Shown here piece after piece: positions 42,434-51,102 of a stretch of 64,000 nucleotides of DNA. Under the pieces are notes generated by a model that was not told the origin of the DNA, did not search any database, and worked only from the letters and a program-made list of their open reading frames with translations. The stretch lies in assembly GCF_013371465.1 (NCBI RefSeq), contig NZ_JABWDU010000002.1:785666-849665 (forward strand), written 5' to 3'. Each line of letters opens with the position of its first letter. Positions within the stretch are counted from its first letter, which is position 1. The DNA is from Ensifer oleiphilus (GTDB taxonomy: Bacteria > Pseudomonadota > Alphaproteobacteria > Rhizobiales > Rhizobiaceae). A program made the position numbers and the translations under genes.

Positions 42434-42901
42434 ATGGCAATGACCAGTGAAAACGCATCGCGCGAACACAGACTGAGCCTCGAAATCACCAGGATCTTCG
42501 ACGCGCCGCGCAGCCTGGTGTTCAAGGTCTGGTCGACCCCGGAACATGCGTTGCGCTGGTGGGGGCCACGGGATTTCAGCCCGCATTCCATAAAGATGGA
42601 TTTCCGGCCCGGCGGCGCCTGGCGCGCCTGCATCCGCTCGCCTGAAGGGCGCGATTACTGGATGGGCGGCGTCTATCGCGAAGTGATCGAGCCGGAAAAG
42701 CTCATCTTCACCTTCGCCTGGGACGAGGAAGGAAAGCCGGGAGCCGATACGCTGATCACCGTGTCCTTCGTCGATGTCGGCGGCAAGACCCGCCTGACCT
42801 TCCACCAGACCCCGTTCGACAGCGTCGACGAGCGCGACTCGCACCAGGAAGGGTGGGGCGAGTGCCTCGAAAGGCTGCAGGAGTATCTTCCCGATGTCTG
42901 A
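42434..42901 (+). CDS. SRPBCC/AHSA1-family protein
   Basis: A 155-residue START-like (AHSA1/ATPase-activator homology) protein. Typical marks are ITRIFDAPRSLVFKVWSTPE, RWWGPRDFSP, FRPGGAWRACIRSPEG and the closing GWGECLERLQEYL. Such proteins bind a hydrophobic small molecule in a deep pocket and are often encoded next to regulators or exporters; the exact role is unknown. The ATG at 42434 follows GGGAGGAAAC. The next gene, an MFS exporter, overlaps its end by 8 bases, so the two may serve the same compound. It is separated by 133 bases from the TetR gene. Confidence 0.85.
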   Translation: MAMTSENASREHRLSLEITRIFDAPRSLVFKVWSTPEHALRWWGPRDFSPHSIKMDFRPGGAWRACIRSPEGRDYWMGGVYREVIEPEKLIFTFAWDEEGKPGADTLITVSFVDVGGKTRLTFHQTPFDSVDERDSHQEGWGECLERLQEYLPDV

Positions 42902-44489
42902 GACACCCGACACCATACACACGGCACCAGGCCCGAAGGCCACCCGGCGGGAATGGATCGGCCTTGCCGTCCTCGCCCTGCCCTGCATGCTCTATTCGAT
43001 GGACCTGACGGTCCTGAACCTCGCGGTCCCCCAGCTGACAGAACAGCTGAAACCCACAGCCTCCCAGCTTTTGTGGATCGTCGATATCTACGGCTTCATG
43101 GTGGCGGGCTCGCTGATTACCATGGGCACACTCGGCGACCGCATCGGCCGGCGCCGGTTGCTGATGATCGGGTCGATCGCCTTCGGCATCGCCTCGGTGC
43201 TCGCCGCCTTCGCCTGGAGCGCAGAAACGCTGATCCTGGCGCGCGCCATTCTCGGCGTCGCCGCCGCCACGCTCGCCCCCTCGACGCTGTCGCTGATCCG
43301 CAACATGTTTCTCGACGACAAGCAGCGCACGCTCGCCATCGGCATCTGGATCGCCAGCTTCTCCGCCGGCGGCGCCATCGGCCCCGTCGTCGGCGGGCTG
43401 ATGCTGTCGCAGTTCTGGTGGGGCTCGGTATTCCTGCTGGCCGTGCCCGTGATGATCCTGCTTCTGATCCTCGGCCCCATGCTGCTGCCGGAATTCCGCG
43501 ACCCCGATGCCGGCCGGCTCGATTTCGTCAGCGCCGGCCAGTCGCTCATCGCCGTGCTCTCGGTAATCTATGGCATGAAGCGCATCGCCGAGGACGGGCT
43601 CGACGTCAACGCCGTGTTCTTCATCCTGCTCGGGCTGACTGTTGCCCTCCTCTTTGCAAGGCGCCAGAGCCGGCTTGCCGACCCGCTGATTGATCTTGCC
43701 CTGTTCAGGACCCCCACCTTCAGCGCGGCACTCGGCGTCAACATCCTCGGGCTTTTCGTCGGCTTCGGCGCCTTCCTGTTCGTGGCACAGTATCTGCAGC
43801 TCGTGCTTGGCCTGTCGCCGTTCGTCGCCGGCCTCTGGTCGGTGCCGACAGGGGTTGCCATGGTGCTCGGCTCGATCCTTGTTCCCTCGCTTGCCGCCCG
43901 CTATGCCGCCTCCAACCTGATTGCGGCCGGCTTCGTCCTGACTGCCATCGGCTTTGCCATCTGTACCCAGGTCGAAACGACCAGCAGCCCGCTGCTTGTC
44001 ACGACAGGCCTCGTGGTGCTCTGCCTCGGCTTTGCCCCGGTCGGTACGCTGACGACGGACCTGATCGTCGGTTCCGCCCCGCCGGAACGCGCCGGCGCCG
44101 CTTCGGCGATCTCGGAGACCAGCTTCGAATTCGGCGGAGCGCTTGGCATCGCCGTGCTTGGCAGCATGCTAACGGCAGCCTATCGCAGCCGCATGGACGC
44201 GGTGGTGGTCACCGGCCTTCCCGAAGAGACCGTCGCGGCCGCACGCCAGACGCTGGGCGGTGCCGTCGCTATCGCCGAAGAGCTTCCGGGTGAGCAGTCC
44301 GAACGGCTGCTCTCTGCCGCCCGCGACGTCTTCACGAACTCCTTCGCCTTCACCGCATCGATCTGCGTCGCCCTGTCGCTGTTGACGGCACTGCTCGCCT
44401 TCCTGCTTCTGCGCAAGGCGACCGGCGACGGCGCCGACAACGATCCAGTCATCGCAGACGAGGCGGAAGCTTCCGCCAAGGCAGGATAA
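42894..44489 (+). CDS. DHA2-type MFS drug exporter (14 helices)
   Basis: A 531-residue major-facilitator protein of the DHA2/QacA-SmvA group with about 14 hydrophobic segments. Early marks are DLTVLNLAVPQLTEQLKPTA and IVDIYGFMVAGSLITMGTLG, then GDRIGRRRLLMIGS, the motif A of the family, and RAILGVAAATLAPSTLSLIR, its antiporter motif C region. It likely exports a toxic cation or drug in exchange for protons. It overlaps the SRPBCC gene by 8 bases and is followed by a GC-rich hairpin that may terminate the message. Confidence 0.88.
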   Translation: MSETPDTIHTAPGPKATRREWIGLAVLALPCMLYSMDLTVLNLAVPQLTEQLKPTASQLLWIVDIYGFMVAGSLITMGTLGDRIGRRRLLMIGSIAFGIASVLAAFAWSAETLILARAILGVAAATLAPSTLSLIRNMFLDDKQRTLAIGIWIASFSAGGAIGPVVGGLMLSQFWWGSVFLLAVPVMILLLILGPMLLPEFRDPDAGRLDFVSAGQSLIAVLSVIYGMKRIAEDGLDVNAVFFILLGLTVALLFARRQSRLADPLIDLALFRTPTFSAALGVNILGLFVGFGAFLFVAQYLQLVLGLSPFVAGLWSVPTGVAMVLGSILVPSLAARYAASNLIAAGFVLTAIGFAICTQVETTSSPLLVTTGLVVLCLGFAPVGTLTTDLIVGSAPPERAGAASAISETSFEFGGALGIAVLGSMLTAAYRSRMDAVVVTGLPEETVAAARQTLGGAVAIAEELPGEQSERLLSAARDVFTNSFAFTASICVALSLLTALLAFLLLRKATGDGADNDPVIADEAEASAKAG

Positions 44490-44495
44490 CGAGCA

Positions 44496-44514
44496 GCGCC
44501 CGCGTCGCGGGCGC
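44496..44514 (+). terminator. GC-rich hairpin after MFS gene
   Basis: GCGCCCGC-GTC-GCGGGCGC, an 8-base perfect stem with a 3-base loop, lies 6 bases after the MFS stop codon. There is no long T-run after it, so it may act with Rho or only as a 3' protector. Confidence 0.5.
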
Positions 44515-44556
44515 CATCACATCAATCGCATTTTCGTCCACCCGGCAGCGTGTTCC

Positions 44557-44576
44557 CCCCGGTCAAGAGACCGGGG
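44557..44576 (+). promoter_or_regulatory. small hairpin in the leader of the GFA gene
   Basis: CCCCGGTC-AAGA-GACCGGGG forms a perfect 8-base stem with a 4-base loop, 36 bases before the GFA start codon. It may be a leader structure or the end of a short upstream transcript; nothing more can be said. Confidence 0.35.
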
Positions 44577-44612
44577 ACAGGCAACGTCTGCCCAACGACA
44601 GGAGCCCATCCG

Positions 44613-45032
44613 ATGAAAAAGCTCTATCGCGGCAGTTGCCACTGCGGCGCCGTCAAGTTCGAATGCCAGCTCGACTTTGCCGAGGGCATCCGCCGCTGCA
44701 ATTGCAGCTTCTGCGCCAAGACGCGCATGCAGAAATCCTTCGCGCTGCGCGACGAGTTCACCATCATCAGTGGCAAGGAGGCATTGACGAGTTATCGAGC
44801 GGTGCCTTCGAACTGGCGGGAGGGCGACGTCGATCACTACTTCTGCAGCCGCTGCGGCGTCCGGCCGTTTTCGCGCGGCTATCTCGAGGATTTCCTCGGC
44901 CATTTCTATGCCGTCAACGTCGCCTCCCTCGATGGCGTCGGCGACGAAGAACTGGGCACGGCCCCCATCATCTACGAGAACGGCCGTCACGACGACTACG
45001 AAAATCCGCCGTCAGACATCCGCTTCATGTGA
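44613..45032 (+). CDS. GFA family (glutathione-dependent formaldehyde-activating/CENP-V) protein
   Basis: A 139-residue zinc protein of the GFA fold. The zinc ligands are visible: GSCHCGAVKFE near the N-terminus, CNCSFCAKT at about residue 30, and YFCSRCGVRPFSRG near residue 80. The named founding member binds S-hydroxymethylglutathione; most family members have no tested function. The ATG at 44613 is chosen because ACAGGAG precedes it. It is a single gene, convergent with the ACT-domain gene at 45089-45490. Confidence 0.85.
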   Translation: MKKLYRGSCHCGAVKFECQLDFAEGIRRCNCSFCAKTRMQKSFALRDEFTIISGKEALTSYRAVPSNWREGDVDHYFCSRCGVRPFSRGYLEDFLGHFYAVNVASLDGVGDEELGTAPIIYENGRHDDYENPPSDIRFM

Positions 45033-45088
45033 TCGCCGCCGCCAGAAAAGCCGGAACGCGGATCTCCGTCGGGAACGGCGCAAACAGC

Positions 45089-45490
45089 TCAGGCGGGGCT
45101 CAGTGCCCGCAGTGCCTCAAGCGCACGCTCGGCGTCCGCCTCCGGCACGAAGATGTGGTCGTGATAATAGGCAGCGACAACATTGGCGCTGATGCCCTCC
45201 CGCGTCAGCGCCGTCGCCACCGCCGCCGTCAGCCCGACGGCTTCAAGCGCCGAATGCACGTTGAGCGTGATGCGCCGAAGAAGCGGCCCATAGGAAAGGC
45301 CGGCGGCATCGGCGGCCGGTTGCTCCAGGATCAGCGTAACCCCTTCGTCCTCGCGATAGGTCGCAAGCGGCTCAAGTGTCATGTAACGCTGCGCCTCGTC
45401 ATGGGGCACGGTGCAATAGACGTAAGTCTGCGGAAACAAAACCGGCGCCATCGTCGCCAGCAGCTTCGCAAGATCCGTTTCCCCGGCCAT
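45089..45490 (-). CDS. ACT-domain protein
   Basis: A 133-residue protein with two ACT-like halves: residues about 5-60 (LLATMAPVLFPQTYVYCTVP, with EDEGVTLILEQ) and about 70-130 (RRITLNVHSALEAVGLTAAV, then GISANVVAAYYHDHIFVP). Similar small proteins are widespread in Proteobacteria and may sense amino acids; no enzyme domain is attached. Two adjacent ATGs exist; 45490 has the better spacing to GGGAGGG. It is convergent with the GFA gene, and its promoter side faces the MsrA gene (start 45669) divergently. Confidence 0.78.
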   Translation of the reverse strand: MAGETDLAKLLATMAPVLFPQTYVYCTVPHDEAQRYMTLEPLATYREDEGVTLILEQPAADAAGLSYGPLLRRITLNVHSALEAVGLTAAVATALTREGISANVVAAYYHDHIFVPEADAERALEALRALSPA

Positions 45491-45668
45491 CATCCCTCCC
45501 CGCAATGTCTCGCGATCCTCGTTGCGAGGGACCGCCGTGTCCTCGTGACTGTGGTAGCGGATCGTCACATTGCCGTGAAGCACGCTCTTGCGATTTGCTT
45601 TCGAATGGTCTCGCGAAAAACATGGGCGCAACACGGCCGCCGCCCGACCGCGGCAGAGGAACCCACCG

Positions 45669-46406
45669 ATGTCTACAAAACCCTCTAGTCAGCCACGCAC
45701 TGCGAAGACCGGCCGACGCTTACAGTGGATTGCCCGCACATTCGCACTCGGCGCCACGCTTTCCGGCGCCTCGATGGCAAGGGCCGCCGAACCGGCTGTC
45801 TCCATTCCACCGCCGTCGTTGGACGAGAAGGCGGCCAGCCGTCCGGAGACGGCGGTGTTTGCCGGCGGCTGCTTCTGGGGTGTCCAGGGTGTGTTCCAGC
45901 ATGTGAAGGGCGTGAGCAATGCCGTCTCCGGCTATGCCGGCGGCCGCCGCGACACAGCGTCCTACGAAGCCGTCAGCAATGGCGATACCGGCCACGCGGA
46001 ATCGGTGGAAGTGACCTACGACCCGAGCAAGGTCAGCTACGGCAAGCTGCTGCAGATCTTCTTTTCCGTCGGACACAACCCGACGCAACTGAACTACCAG
46101 GGGCCCGATCGCGGCACGCAGTATCGCTCGGCCCTGTTCGTCACGACGCCGGAGCAGAAGAAGATCGCCGAGGCCTATATCGCCGAACTCGGCAAATCCG
46201 GCGTCTTCCCGGCCGAGATTGTCACCGAGATCGCGCCGCTGAAAGGCTTCTATGTAGCCGAGGCCTACCACCAGGATTTCCTGACGCGCAACCCGACCTA
46301 CCCTTACATCGTCCACAACGACATGCCGAAGATCGAGAGCCTGCGCAAACTGTTCCCGCAGAGCTTCCGCGCCAATCCGGTGCTGGTGTTCAAGGCGAAG
46401 AGCTAG
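45669..46406 (+). CDS. msrA: exported peptide-methionine (S)-S-oxide reductase, single-cysteine type
   Basis: A 245-residue MsrA. The catalytic motif GGCFWGVQ (Cys68) is followed by GYAGG, TGHAESVEV, GHNPTQLNYQGPDRGTQYRS and AYHQDFL, all classical. The N-terminus carries a basic region and hydrophobic stretch (RRLQWIARTFALGATLSGAS, cleavage near ARAAEP), so it probably repairs oxidised methionine in the periplasm. The whole protein has only one cysteine, so no resolving cysteine is available and an external reductant would be needed. No MsrB domain is fused. The ATG at 45669 is used because the signal peptide begins there. Confidence 0.9.
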   Translation: MSTKPSSQPRTAKTGRRLQWIARTFALGATLSGASMARAAEPAVSIPPPSLDEKAASRPETAVFAGGCFWGVQGVFQHVKGVSNAVSGYAGGRRDTASYEAVSNGDTGHAESVEVTYDPSKVSYGKLLQIFFSVGHNPTQLNYQGPDRGTQYRSALFVTTPEQKKIAEAYIAELGKSGVFPAEIVTEIAPLKGFYVAEAYHQDFLTRNPTYPYIVHNDMPKIESLRKLFPQSFRANPVLVFKAKS

Positions 46407-46469
46407 CGCGACCCAAAAGGGCCAGGCTGCACTGAAGCCGGATTTGCGTTGCGATCAGGACCGAAAGGT

Positions 46470-47393
46470 TCAGCCGGTTCCGACAAGAACGGCAATGCCG
46501 TCCGCCAGACGGCGAAAACCTTCGCGCGCCCCCTCGCTCATGTGCCGGGCCCTGAGCCAGGCATGGATCATCTGCGGCTCTTCGCGAAAGGTGACGTTGA
46601 CACCCGCCATCGCGAGCCGGGCCGCGTAGATGCGGGCGTCATCCCGTAACGGATCGAAGAAGGCGCCAGTGATGTAGGTCGGCGGCAGACCCGAAAGATC
46701 CTTCTCCGCGAGCGGCGCCGCAAACGAATTATCGGCCGGCGCCTGCAGTATGTCCCGGTAGTACTTCGTATCGGCGGTCGTCAGCCCCGGCGCTTCGGAC
46801 ATCTCGATATAGGAGCCGGAAACGAGATCGCCGCCAAGACCGGGATAGATCAATGCCTGCCCGACGATACCGGGCAGTCCGTTGGCCCGCGCCTTGAGCA
46901 CGATGCCCGCAGTCAGATTTCCGCCGGCGCTGTCGCCGGCAACGACAACGGGACGGCCATCCGCGAGCAGAGCCTGAAGCACCGCGTAACAATCCTCGAA
47001 GGCAGCCGGCCATACATGTTCCGGTGCGAGGCGGTAATCGACGCTGACGAGTTCGGCCTTCGCGAAATCGGCAAGCTCGGCGCAGATGGCATCATGGCTG
47101 TCGAGCGAACCGACGACGAAACCGCCGCCATGAATGTAATAGATTCGAGTTTCGGTGGAGATGGTCGCCGGCCGATAGCGCCGGATCGGGATGCGGCCCT
47201 CGACAAGTGCGTCCTCGCGCATCAGCCCTTCAGGCGACGGCGCATCGAACTCGGCGCAGAGCGCATCGTACCATTTGCGCTGCTGTTCGATCGACGCATC
47301 CACCGCATCGGCGGGATAGAAGGCCTCGCATCGCCAGTGAAAGGCGAGGATGCCTTCCTCTATCGGCATCGGTTTCAATACGGCCTGATCCAA
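46470..47393 (-). CDS. alpha/beta hydrolase of the hormone-sensitive-lipase family (esterase)
   Basis: A 307-residue cytoplasmic esterase/lipase. The oxyanion motif is YYIHGGGFVVGS, the nucleophile elbow GDSAGGNLTAG, the acid probably the Asp in GAFFDPLRDDA and the base His in QMIHAWL, in the normal order and spacing. No signal peptide is present. It is divergent from the LysR gene at 47554-48462, with 160 bases between, so that regulator may control it as well as the polyamine transporter. The substrate is unknown; short acyl esters are usual for the family. Confidence 0.87.
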   Translation of the reverse strand: MDQAVLKPMPIEEGILAFHWRCEAFYPADAVDASIEQQRKWYDALCAEFDAPSPEGLMREDALVEGRIPIRRYRPATISTETRIYYIHGGGFVVGSLDSHDAICAELADFAKAELVSVDYRLAPEHVWPAAFEDCYAVLQALLADGRPVVVAGDSAGGNLTAGIVLKARANGLPGIVGQALIYPGLGGDLVSGSYIEMSEAPGLTTADTKYYRDILQAPADNSFAAPLAEKDLSGLPPTYITGAFFDPLRDDARIYAARLAMAGVNVTFREEPQMIHAWLRARHMSEGAREGFRRLADGIAVLVGTG

Positions 47394-47553
47394 AATCCGC
47401 CTCCCTGAACTGTCTGGCGGAAGACTAGCATTGGTCGGCTCGGCTTCTGTCCGAAAACCGACATCGGTACGAAAATCCCGCCGCAGTTGCCTTGTCGGGG
47501 ACGATCTCTCGACCGCGCTTGCATGCGCGCCTTCACAACGATTAACTCACGCC

Positions 47554-48462
47554 ATGGCATTCACCTTCAGACAGTTGCAGTATTTCGTCGCCGTCGCCGA
47601 GCAGGGCTCGATCACGCGTGCGGCGCAGAGCCTCTCGATCTCGCAATCCTCGATCACCGAGGCGATCAAGGAGCTTGAGGGCGATCTCGGCGTCGAGTTG
47701 TTCGACCGGCATCCACGCGGCCTTTCGATCACCCATAACGGCCACCAGTTTCTGCGGCATGCGACAAAAATCCTCTCCGACGTTTCGGACGCAAGACGAA
47801 GCTTTTCCGACAACCGCGAGGAGACCGGCGGCAAGCTCAATCTCGGCGTCACTTCGCTGGTGGCCGGCTACGTGCTGTCGGACCTGCTCGCCCGCTATCG
47901 CCGCGCCTGCCCCGGCGTCGATGTCAGCGCCATCGAGGACAACGGCTCCTACCTCGAACATCTCTTGATCGGCGGCGAACTCGACGTCGCCGTCATGGTC
48001 ATCTCCAACCTGCGCGACCGCATGGCGCTGCAGGCGGAGATTCTCGAAACCTCGCCCTATCGCCTCTGGCTGCCGATCGGCCATCCTCTCGTCAGCGCCG
48101 ACATCATCTCGATCAGTGATATCGCCAAGGAGCCGCTGATCATGCTGACGGTCGACGAAATCGAGGAGAACACCGGCAAGCTGCTGTCGGCACTCGGCGC
48201 CCGGCCTCATGTCGCCTTCCGCACCCGCTCGGTCGAAGCGGTGCGCAGCCTGGTGGCGACAGGTGCAGGCATCGCCCTTCTGCCCGATCTCGTCTATCGC
48301 CCCTGGTCGCTTGAAGGCGACCGCATCGAAAGCCGCGACGTCTCCGGCGCGCTCCCCGTCGTGCAGGTCGGCATGGTCTGGCGCAAGGGCTCCAGCCTGC
48401 CGCAATCGGCACGCGATTTCGTCGGTATCGCCGAAGCGCTGCGCAGCGCCCGTCCACGCTAG
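47554..48462 (+). CDS. LysR-type transcriptional regulator
   Basis: A 302-residue LysR regulator. The winged helix-turn-helix is at residues 1-60 (FTFRQLQYFVAVAEQGSITR, then SQSSITEAIKELEGDLGVEL, FDRHPRGL), followed by the two-lobed effector domain (KLNLGVTSLVAGYVLSDLLA). The ATG at 47554 is the natural start; the upstream open frame is promoter DNA. It lies upstream of the putrescine-type transporter on the same strand and divergent from an esterase. A T-N11-A dyad before the transporter (48548-48564) supports control of that operon. Confidence 0.87.
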   Translation: MAFTFRQLQYFVAVAEQGSITRAAQSLSISQSSITEAIKELEGDLGVELFDRHPRGLSITHNGHQFLRHATKILSDVSDARRSFSDNREETGGKLNLGVTSLVAGYVLSDLLARYRRACPGVDVSAIEDNGSYLEHLLIGGELDVAVMVISNLRDRMALQAEILETSPYRLWLPIGHPLVSADIISISDIAKEPLIMLTVDEIEENTGKLLSALGARPHVAFRTRSVEAVRSLVATGAGIALLPDLVYRPWSLEGDRIESRDVSGALPVVQVGMVWRKGSSLPQSARDFVGIAEALRSARPR

Positions 48463-48547
48463 AAATCCGATACGGCTCCAAAAATCGAAGAAAATCATCG
48501 GGCTATGGCACCGCCGATGAAGGCGTTCGCGCCCGCTCGCCCATTGA

Positions 48548-48564
48548 TATCGGAAAAACCGATA
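48548..48564 (+). promoter_or_regulatory. candidate LysR box upstream of the putrescine transporter
   Basis: TATCGGAAAAACCGATA, a perfect 6-base dyad with a 5-base spacer, contains TCGGAAAAACCGA, which satisfies the T-N11-A rule for LysR operators. It is 85 bases past the LysR stop and about 100 bases before the binding-protein start. Confidence 0.55.
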
Positions 48565-48665
48565 GCGACATTCTGATTAATGAATTTGCGAATGCGGAGA
48601 AATCAAGGCACGCTTCAACCTGGGAACGAAGCCGTAAAATGCGGCTCAAAACTGGGAGAATTCAG

Positions 48666-49826
48666 ATGAAGCAGATCCTGAAATCCTGCACCGCGCTGAC
48701 GCTGTCGCTCGGCCTCGTGGCACCGGCCTTGGCGCAGGAGCCACTGAAGGAACTGGGCAAGGGCGAAGGCGAACTGTCGATCGTCGCCTGGGCCGGCTAC
48801 ATCGAGCGCGGCGAGACCGACAAGAACTACGACTGGGTCACCGATTTCGAGAAGCAGACCGGCTGCAAGGTCTCGGTCAAGACGGCCGCCACCTCCGACG
48901 AAATGGTGGCGCTGATGAACGAAGGCGGCTTCGACCTCGTCACCGCCTCGGGCGACGCCTCGATGCGGCTCGTGGCCGGCAAGCGCGTTCAGCCGATCAA
49001 TACCGATCTCATCCCCAGCTGGAAGACCATCGACGAGCGCATGCAGAATGCGCCCTGGTACACGGTCAACGGCGTTCACTACGGCACGCCCTATGTCTGG
49101 GGCCCGAACGTGCTGATGTACAACAAGGACGCCTTCAAGGGCGAAGCGCCGAAGAGCTGGAACGTGGTCTTCGAGGAAATGACCCTGCCCGACGGCAAGT
49201 CCAACAAGGGTCGCGTCCAGGCCTATGACGGCCCGATCCACGTGGCGGATGCTGCCAACTACCTGATGAAGCACAAGCCCGACCTTGGCATCAAGGACCC
49301 CTACGAACTCAACGAAGACCAATACAAGGCGGCGCTCGATCTGCTGCGCACCCAGCGCACGCTCGTCGGTCGCTACTGGCACGACGCCATGATCCAGATC
49401 GACGACTTCAAGAACGAAGGCGTCGTCGCTTCTGGCTCCTGGCCGTTCCAGGTCAACCTGATGGAAGCCGAAAAGCTGCCGATCGCCTCGACCATTCCGG
49501 AAGAAGGTGTGACCGGATGGGCCGACACCACCATGCTGCACGCCGAAAGCGCCCATCCGAACTGCGCCTATATGTGGATGGAGCACTCGCTGTCGCCGAA
49601 GGTCCAGGGCGATGTCTCCGCCTGGTTCGGCGCCAACCCCTCGGTCGGTGCCGCCTGCAAGGGCAACGAGCTTCTGACCGACGCTGGCTGCAAGACCAAC
49701 GGCTACGAGGACTTCGACAAGGTCAAGTTCTGGAAGACGCCGGTAACGAAGTGCGCAAGCCAGGGCGAATGCGTGCCCTACCACCGCTGGGTCTCCGACT
49801 ATATCGGCGTCATTGGCGGCCGCTGA
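48666..49826 (+). CDS. putrescine/spermidine-type ABC transporter substrate-binding protein
   Basis: A 386-residue PotD/PotF-family periplasmic protein with a Sec signal (ILKSCTALTLSLGLVAPALA, cleavage before QEP). The family marks are LSIVAWAGYIERG, KQTGCKVSVKTAATSDEMVA, GGFDLVTASGDASMRLV, GTPYVWGPNVLMYN and VASGSWPFQVNLM. Two cysteine pairs near the C-terminus (AACKG, AGCKTNG, KCASQGECVP) may form disulfides. The ATG at 48666 follows GGGAGA. With the ATPase, permeases and PatD downstream, putrescine or a related diamine is the likely substrate. Confidence 0.88.
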   Translation: MKQILKSCTALTLSLGLVAPALAQEPLKELGKGEGELSIVAWAGYIERGETDKNYDWVTDFEKQTGCKVSVKTAATSDEMVALMNEGGFDLVTASGDASMRLVAGKRVQPINTDLIPSWKTIDERMQNAPWYTVNGVHYGTPYVWGPNVLMYNKDAFKGEAPKSWNVVFEEMTLPDGKSNKGRVQAYDGPIHVADAANYLMKHKPDLGIKDPYELNEDQYKAALDLLRTQRTLVGRYWHDAMIQIDDFKNEGVVASGSWPFQVNLMEAEKLPIASTIPEEGVTGWADTTMLHAESAHPNCAYMWMEHSLSPKVQGDVSAWFGANPSVGAACKGNELLTDAGCKTNGYEDFDKVKFWKTPVTKCASQGECVPYHRWVSDYIGVIGGR

Positions 49827-49853
49827 GCCGCCGCGACCATATCGCAAGCATTA

Positions 49854-50000
49854 GCCCCTCACCCTGACCCTCTCCCCGCTCGCGGGGAGAGGGAACGCCC
49901 CCGGCAAACCCGCAGGGCGTGACCTTGAGGCAAGGCGCCCGCCACGTGTCTCCTTCGCCCCGCCTGCGGGGAGAAGGTGCCCGGCAGGGCGGATGAGGGG
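49854..50000. repeat. RIME-like palindromic repeat
   Basis: It begins CCCCTCACCCTGACCCTCTC with CTCCCCGC...GCGGGGAGAG, and ends CCTTCGCCCCGCCTGCGGGG plus GGCGGATGAGGGG. It has both palindrome types, as at 26131-26297. It lies between the binding-protein gene and the ATPase gene within one operon. Confidence 0.8.
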
Positions 50001-50084
50001 CACTTCCCCTCACCGTGGGGATGAGGGGCACTTCCCCTCACCGTGGGGATGAGGGGCACTTCCCCTCACCGCGGGGATGAGGGG
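49993..50084. repeat. 28-base tandem repeat, three copies plus part of a fourth
   Basis: The unit starts ATGAGGGGCACTTCCCCTCA and continues CCGTGGGG, 28 bases in all, at 49993, 50021 and 50049; a partial copy begins at 50077. The third unit has GCGGGG in place of GTGGGG. Each unit contains the inverted pair GAGGGG/CCCCTC. It appears to have grown out of the end of the RIME-like element and stops about 23 bases before the ATPase start codon. Confidence 0.85.
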
Positions 50085-50106
50085 CCAAACTTTCCGGAGT
50101 ATTCTT

Positions 50107-51102
50107 ATGACCGCCGTTCTTTTCGACAATGTTTCCCGCCACTTCGGCGCCGTTCGCGCAGTCGATGGTGTGAACCTCGAAATTGCCGAGGGCGAATTCT
50201 TCGCTATGCTCGGCCCCTCAGGCTCGGGCAAGACCACCTGCCTGCGCCTGATGGCCGGCTTCGAGCAGCCGACCGGCGGCCATATCGAAATCTTCGGCGA
50301 GACGGCAGAGGGCGTGCCGCCCTATCGTCGCAGCGTCAACACCGTGTTTCAGGACTATGCCCTCTTCCCGCATCTCTCGATCCTCGACAACGTCGCCTAT
50401 GGCCTGATGGTCAAGGGCGTCGGCCGTGAGGAGCGTCGCAAGGCGGCCGAGGATGCGCTCGCCATGGTCAAGCTGCCGAGCTATGGCAGCCGCCGCCCCG
50501 GCCAGCTCTCCGGCGGGCAGCGCCAGCGGGTGGCGCTCGCCCGCGCGCTCGTCAACAAGCCGAAGGTGCTACTGCTCGACGAGCCGCTCGGCGCGCTCGA
50601 CCTCAAGCTGCGCGAGCAGATGCAGGAGGAACTGAAGAGCCTGCAGAAATCGCTCGGCATCACCTTCGTCTTCGTCACCCACGACCAGGGCGAAGCGCTG
50701 TCGATGGCCGACCGCATCGCCGTCTTCAACGATGGCCGCATCCAGCAGCTCGGCAGCCCGGAGGAAGTCTACAAGCAGCCGAAGACCCGCTTCGTCGCCG
50801 ATTTCGTCGGCTCGTCAAACGTGCTGCCGGCAAAGCTGTGCCAGAAGCTCGGAGTCAGATCCACCTACGCCAGCCTTCGCCCCGAGGCGATCGCGCTGTC
50901 GGCACCGGGCGAAGGCGCGCTCAGCCTAAATGGCACAGTCTCGGCCCATAGTTTCCTTGGCGCCGTCAACCGCGTCGTCGTCGATGTCGACGGCGCGCGC
51001 ATTGCGGTCGCAAGCCCCGCCTCGCTTGTCGTGCCCACGGTCGGCAGCCCCGTCACCATCAGCTTTGCGGCGCACGAGTTGCACCCGATGGAGGACGCAT
51101 GA
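50107..51102 (+). CDS. putrescine/spermidine-type ABC transporter ATPase (PotA/PotG-like)
   Basis: A 331-residue PotA-family ATPase. Motifs in order are Walker A GPSGSGKTT, Q-loop VFQDYALFPH, signature LSGGQRQR, Walker B VLLLDEPLGALD and VTHDQGEA, then a short TOBE domain (YASLRPEAIAL). The ATG at 50107 follows CCGGAG. The gene is separated from the binding protein by repeats but overlaps the first permease gene by 4 bases. It energises the importer formed with 51099-52854. Confidence 0.9.
   Translation: MTAVLFDNVSRHFGAVRAVDGVNLEIAEGEFFAMLGPSGSGKTTCLRLMAGFEQPTGGHIEIFGETAEGVPPYRRSVNTVFQDYALFPHLSILDNVAYGLMVKGVGREERRKAAEDALAMVKLPSYGSRRPGQLSGGQRQRVALARALVNKPKVLLLDEPLGALDLKLREQMQEELKSLQKSLGITFVFVTHDQGEALSMADRIAVFNDGRIQQLGSPEEVYKQPKTRFVADFVGSSNVLPAKLCQKLGVRSTYASLRPEAIALSAPGEGALSLNGTVSAHSFLGAVNRVVVDVDGARIAVASPASLVVPTVGSPVTISFAAHELHPMEDA

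Noticed and set aside
49993-50084. CRISPR array
   Set aside because: The 28-base units are directly contiguous without spacers, derive from a RIME-like sequence, and no cas genes are present.
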